Source: Thoreauomyces humboldtii (lineage: Eukaryota > Chytridiomycota > Chytridiomycetes > Spizellomycetales > Powellomycetaceae). From it: a stretch of 32,628 bases of DNA. The stretch's first letter is position 1, and each line of letters begins with the position of its first letter. The notes under the pieces were generated by a model, which saw nothing but the letters and a program-made list of their open reading frames with translations, was not told the DNA's origin and ran no database searches. The DNA lies in assembly GCA_027596035.1 (NCBI GenBank), contig JADGJA010000183.1, positions 1 through 32,628 on the forward strand, written 5' to 3'. This document shows positions 29,311 through 32,628 of the stretch, piece after piece. Both the position numbers and the translations under genes were made by a program.

Positions 29311-30974
29311 CCTGGATTGCATTCGCTTCCCGCTCGCAGTCTGCAACCTCAAACCTCACAAAACAATACCATCACTGCCTCTGCACCATCAAGTTTGCCA
29401 ATGCGTCGACCATCCACTCTTTTCCGTCCCTTGCATCTCAGAAATACAAACTTCGGCTACTTTCGGTCGTGACTCGCCACCCTCTCGTCCTTCGTCACCA
29501 CCAAGCGCCTTCAACGTCGCCAAGACTCAGTTGCACCGCGACGTACCGTCCTTCGCTTCACTGCGCTCCCTCAACGGCCATACGTCGTTCACCAGTGACC
29601 TCCTTCGCTTCGTCGTCAAGCCAAGAGCCATCGGTTCTCACTCTTCCTTCGTCGTCACCAAGCTCATGCGTCGTCCACCACCTTCCAATTTGCCGTCGTC
29701 AACGGACATCGACATTGTCAAGGTCGCCATGAATACTGAGACTTCACTAAGCCGATGACTCACATAGCCTAAGGTATTTACAAGATCTTGTTTTACCAGC
29801 ATGACCGTCACTTGTCTGCTTCGTTTGCTGAATAGTTATGTTTTCACCGTTACTTCGTATAGGGTCACTCAAGAACAGAGGACACCATCCTCCGACCCTC
29901 GCGATCGTCGTGCATCAAGGTTGAGGCAAATGTTACGCACCGACATCCGACATCTCGTCCTCGGCAAGCATCAAGGTCAGCATCCTCCTTCCAAGAACCG
30001 TGTCCGCCCAGTAAGCAACGCTTTCAGTCACCTCGCCTGGAATCAATCCTCTACTCCCCAGAAAGGAGGTGGACTCGATACCCGGGTGAGGCAATGGAGT
30101 GGACAGTCCCTCTCGGTCGGCCGTCGTCCTTCTTTTTTCACGCGGAAACGAATCGTGAAGCGGAAAAAGGAGACGGTTTCCGTCGAAGGCTTCCCCCGGA
30201 CTCGATCGTGTTCTGCCGAACACCCGACACGGTTCCAAGGGAGTGGGCTCTGCTGCCAACTTTGATGCGATTTCCCCCTCAAGGGGAAATCAGGACCTCA
30301 AGACCAAGGACGGATGGACGGACATCGAACCGGAGGGGAATATCACTCTGTTTATGTATCACTCTCTCCTTGCACGCAATCTTGTAACCCTCACAATAAA
30401 GCAACTAGCAATGCCCCTTTGGAATACTTTGCTGTTTGCTTACTGTGAACACGGATCGCTTGTGCTTTCTCTAAACAGGGAGAAGATCATCGCGACGAAA
30501 CAAGCATTTTCACCCCTCTTGATACTCTAATAAGCTTTGTAATACTTTGCAGCATGGCATCACAGTCATCCGCTCCAGATTACTCCGGAAAGAGGATGGA
30601 CGGATGCTGAAGCGCTTGACAAAGTGGTCTTTTTTTTGGAAGATAGCACCCAAAGGAACCCTTGACTGAGCGCGGCGTGGCGCTGTGCTCTCCGGGTGAA
30701 ATCATACCGGACTGTAAAGGGTCTCGCTTCCAGTCTCCCTTCAACCTCGACATGGGGGCCTCTGCAGAGACCTTGGACCTCGAAGCAAGTGGTTTTGATG
30801 TCAACGCTGACACGCGTCCCGCCACCCTCCCCTACTTTTCCTTCTTCTTTCTCCCTGTCGTCGACAAAGCATCCTTCCGCCATTGCGAGGACGTAGGACA
30901 CAAACCCCCGCTATCACACTCAAACACCCCCTGCATCCCTTCCTTTTAACCCTCTCTCTGCTCGTCTGCCTTTC
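29311..30974. other. Region with overlapping compositional ORFs and no assigned gene
   Basis: Two long plus-strand frames overlap at 29147-29758 and 29172-29732 in a purine-poor stretch where stop codons are rare. The late part of the first (TDIDIVKVAMNTETSLSR) looks more like coding sequence. Further frames at 29801-30265 and 30243-30530 have no domain. A lysine/tryptophan motif of DGWTD type occurs near 30310 (KTKDGWTDIEPEG). A similar GWTDAEALDKVVFFLED sequence lies near 30595, next to a run of eight or more T. These may be remnants of a duplicated or frameshifted gene. Confidence 0.3.
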
Positions 30975-31307
30975 ATGCCTCCCAAAAAGAACAAGTCAAA
31001 GGGGAAGGGGAAGCCGACTACAACTTCCGACCTTACTGCTGTCTCCTCCATCGAAGAAGCTTTGCTGTTATCCGTTGAGGACCAGCGCACGTTCCTGAAG
31101 AACCTGAGGAAGAGAGCAGGCCAAGAAGAGGAGGAGACAAAGCAGCTCATCGCAGCTCACGTTGCAAGCAAAGCTGCTAAGACTGCTGCCGACCAAGGAG
31201 CAAGCGCCCTTGGCCACTGGGAAGGACGGTCAGGGTCCCCATGGAAAGGACAAGGACGGGAAGCTACTCCAGGCAACCTCTCTGCTCGCAAAGGCAACCT
31301 TGCCTGA
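30975..31307 (+). CDS. Lysine-rich coiled-coil-like ORF, probably the 5' part of a broken gene
   Basis: ATG at 30975 opens 110 codons starting MPPKKNKSKGKGKPTTTSDL, followed by a helical stretch (EDQRTFLKNLRKRAGQEEEE). From about 31213 another frame reads more sensibly (GPHGKDKDGKLLQATSLLAK), continuing to EPETSTSGSG and a TAG. After that stop it resumes as SSNDLEAPELRDVDDDVDDD until TGA at about 31468. One frameshift and one stop would therefore separate this ORF from an Asp-Val tail. A basic N-terminus, helix and acidic tail have no named family here. Reading it as a decayed element gene or a fast-evolving orphan is inference. Confidence 0.35.
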   Translation: MPPKKNKSKGKGKPTTTSDLTAVSSIEEALLLSVEDQRTFLKNLRKRAGQEEEETKQLIAAHVASKAAKTAADQGASALGHWEGRSGSPWKGQGREATPGNLSARKGNLA

Positions 31308-31379
31308 ACCTGAAACCAGCACTTCTGGTTCCGGCTAGCCCGCCGTCTCCAGCAACGATCTCGAAGCCCCTGAACTTCG

Positions 31380-31441
31380 TGATGTCGATGATGATGTCGA
31401 TGATGATTTCGATGATGATGTCAATGATGATGTCAGCGCGG
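31380..31441 (+). repeat. GATGATGTC-type microsatellite encoding Asp/Val repeats
   Basis: About 62 nt of tandem GATGATGTC/GATGATTTC/GATGATGTCA units. In the frame continuing from the ORF at 30975 this reads DVDDDVDDDFDDDVNDDVSA. Changes such as V to F and D to N suggest protein-level drift rather than pure slippage. Confidence 0.75.
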
Positions 31442-31790
31442 ACGTCCATGGGCTTGCAGCAAATGGATGAAAAGTGGATTGCATGTGAACTCCACCCGCA
31501 GGGAAGGTGTATTTACATCTTCGCTTCTATCAAGCACCCGGGCAGCAGGTAATTTTGTTAGGGTGGGATGAGATGCTGACGTCTGTACTGATGTCGACGT
31601 TGACGCGATTTTTGCAGATTCACCAGAAGATGTTGAATGGTCAACCAGACTCCGTAACTGTTGTGGATGATCAGGAACCTTCGCTTTCACCCGAGCAGTA
31701 CCTTTTGGGAACCAGCCGTTACAAGAGTCAGACGATTGCTAGCAAGTTTGAACAGTGAAAAGACTTGAAGCTTCTCCTTGAGGTACACGT

Positions 31791-31906
31791 GAGCGCGTGG
31801 ATGTCAGTATTGACGTCAGAAAGACCTCAACGCCGACGTCACTTTGATGAGCGCGTTGATGTCAGTATTGACGTCAAAGGGACCTTAACGCCGACGTCTC
31901 AACGCC
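31791..31906. repeat. Two 58-nt tandem units, each with a TGACGTCA palindrome
   Basis: Unit 1 (31791-31848) and unit 2 (31849-31906) are mostly identical. Both begin GAGCGCGT(G/T)GATGTCAGTA, then TTGACGTCA, and contain AACGCCGACGTC. The 8-nt palindrome TGACGTCA (the CRE/bZIP site) is at 31811-31818 and 31869-31876, exactly 58 nt apart. In one frame both units read ERVDVSIDV followed by a Thr/Pro stretch, but the first unit then meets a stop. Confidence 0.8.
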
Positions 31907-32323
31907 GACGTCTTGCTTCTGAAGGGCCAGCGGCGGATAGCCCAAATTGAAGCCGGACTAGCAAAGTTGGTTTAATATATTGCCTCTCTGACATCGCTGT
32001 TGACATAACCCTGTCGCCGTTGACACCTTTTGGGCATATGTTCGTTTGATGACATGTTCCTGTCACCAGTGACATCAACGGCGATGTCAGGATGTCAGTA
32101 GATCGGTTCGCTTCACTTCTCAGGCCTCTGGGGGTGAAACCTGTCGAAAGGCCGGTAGTCCCTCAGGTTCAGGCCGGTTCAGGCCGGGTCCCCCACTTGG
32201 TCTATAGCGTAGCTGAAGCCCCATCTCCCCATCGAAGCGAATCAGCAAAGGCATCTACCAACCGGTCCCTTCGTCCATCTACGACCGCACATCGGTGGCC
32301 GGATCCCTCCACTGAAGAAGAAG

Positions 32324-32628
32324 ATGACAACGAACGCAACGACAGCACCCTCAGCACCCACCTCGCCCATTCGAGATCAAACCTCAACTGCATCCGATCC
32401 AATGCTCACCGACGACGCACCACCAGCAGCACCCACACCGGACAGCACGGCCACCCTCAACGACGACGAGGGAGGTGTCGTCTCCTCCCACACCCACGGC
32501 CACAAGCAGCTGGAACGCCCCGGCGAGGACGTCCCCGAGGACGGACCACCTGTGAGGCGCGTGGCCTTGTCTGGGGATGGGAAGAGGAGGGGAGCGGCGT
32601 TCACCGTCGATCGGGAGAAGGTAAGGGG
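32324..32628 (+). CDS. First exon of an unidentified gene, cut by the window edge
   Basis: ATG at 32324 starts a 99-codon exon ending at 32620, followed by a good donor (GTAAGG, 32621 on) at phase 0. The peptide is disordered: a Thr/Pro/Asp-rich start (MTTNATTAPSAPTSPIRD), then SSHTHGHKQLERPGEDVPED and RRGAAFTVDREK. The frame is also open upstream of the ATG. Purposeful charge patterning and the clean donor argue for a real gene. The function cannot be judged without the missing exons. Confidence 0.6.
   Translation, partial: MTTNATTAPSAPTSPIRDQTSTASDPMLTDDAPPAAPTPDSTATLNDDEGGVVSSHTHGHKQLERPGEDVPEDGPPVRRVALSGDGKRRGAAFTVDREKVR

Larger units (their letters stand above)
31308..32323. other. Asp-Val repeat field with no confident gene
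   Basis: Besides the two repeats listed, the segment holds scattered GATGTC/GACGTC motifs, an inverted repeat (31988-32006 against 32072-32090, 16 of 19 matching) and coding-like pieces in changing frames. Examples are KWIACELHPQGRCIYIFASI near 31470-31535 and DADVCTDVDVDAIFADSPED near 31572-31630. From 32070 to beyond 32340 another frame stays open (DRFASLLRPLGVKPVERP). This pattern fits a repeat-containing gene broken by stops and shifts, or exons I could not connect. Confidence 0.35.

Noticed and set aside
29172..29732. 186-codon Ser/Arg-rich plus-strand ORF
   Set aside because: It overlaps another long frame in purine-poor sequence where stops are rare. There is no domain or plausible start.
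1..32628. Operon, CRISPR array, prophage or bacterial defence system
   Set aside because: Spliceosomal introns, a nuclear-type tRNA and eukaryotic protein families throughout rule out a prokaryotic reading.

Overview
The window is a piece of nuclear DNA from a compact, intron-rich eukaryote, most likely a zoosporic (flagellated) fungus such as a chytrid or blastocladiomycete. Evidence: genes are broken by many short GT..AG introns, mostly 55-75 nt, often with a CTGAC/CTCAC-like branch site. The set mixes fungal-style proteins (a Bem1-like SH3-PX protein, a FLX1-type mitochondrial carrier) with a flagellar one, the dynein-2 intermediate chain DYNC2I2/WDR34, which non-flagellated fungi are expected to lack. 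The species cannot be named from the sequence alone.

Left two thirds (1-22,030): a dense run of nine well-supported protein genes. In order: a two-finger C2H2 protein with polyQ (minus), anaphase-promoting complex subunit 5 (plus, 14 exons), a SLC25A32/FLX1-type mitochondrial carrier (minus), a CRAL-TRIO (Sec14-like) lipid-binding protein (plus), a WDR89-like WD40 protein (minus), mitochondrial malonyl-CoA:ACP transacylase (minus, 13 exons including one of 7 nt), an SH3-PX protein (minus), a TBC-TLDc protein of TBC1D24 type (plus) and DYNC2I2/WDR34 (minus). Exon maps were built by hand: every junction keeps frame, and the joined proteins recover family motifs.

Middle (22,030-26,180): a tRNA-Ala(AGC) gene preceded by an imperfect direct repeat, about 1.3 kb with coding-like but unassigned minus-strand segments, and a ten-exon receptor with a double-Cache sensor between two membrane helices, followed by HAMP and no visible output domain.

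Right (26,180-32,628): gene-poor and probably accessory. It holds unassigned small ORFs, a near-perfect 39-nt inverted repeat, a lysine-rich ORF that breaks up downstream, and a field of GATGTCA/TGACGTC repeats that read as Asp-Val-rich peptide. The first exon of an unidentified plus-strand gene runs off the right edge.

The genes do not form a pathway. They are ordinary neighbours arranged as divergent pairs (C2H2/APC5, carrier/CRAL-TRIO, SH3-PX/TBC-TLDc) and convergent pairs (APC5/carrier, CRAL-TRIO/WDR89, TBC-TLDc/WDR34). I found no convincing undescribed multi-gene system. The most informative items are the flagellar dynein gene, the receptor without an output domain beside unassigned coding-like sequence, the 7-nt and 16-nt micro-exons, and the Asp-Val repeat field.
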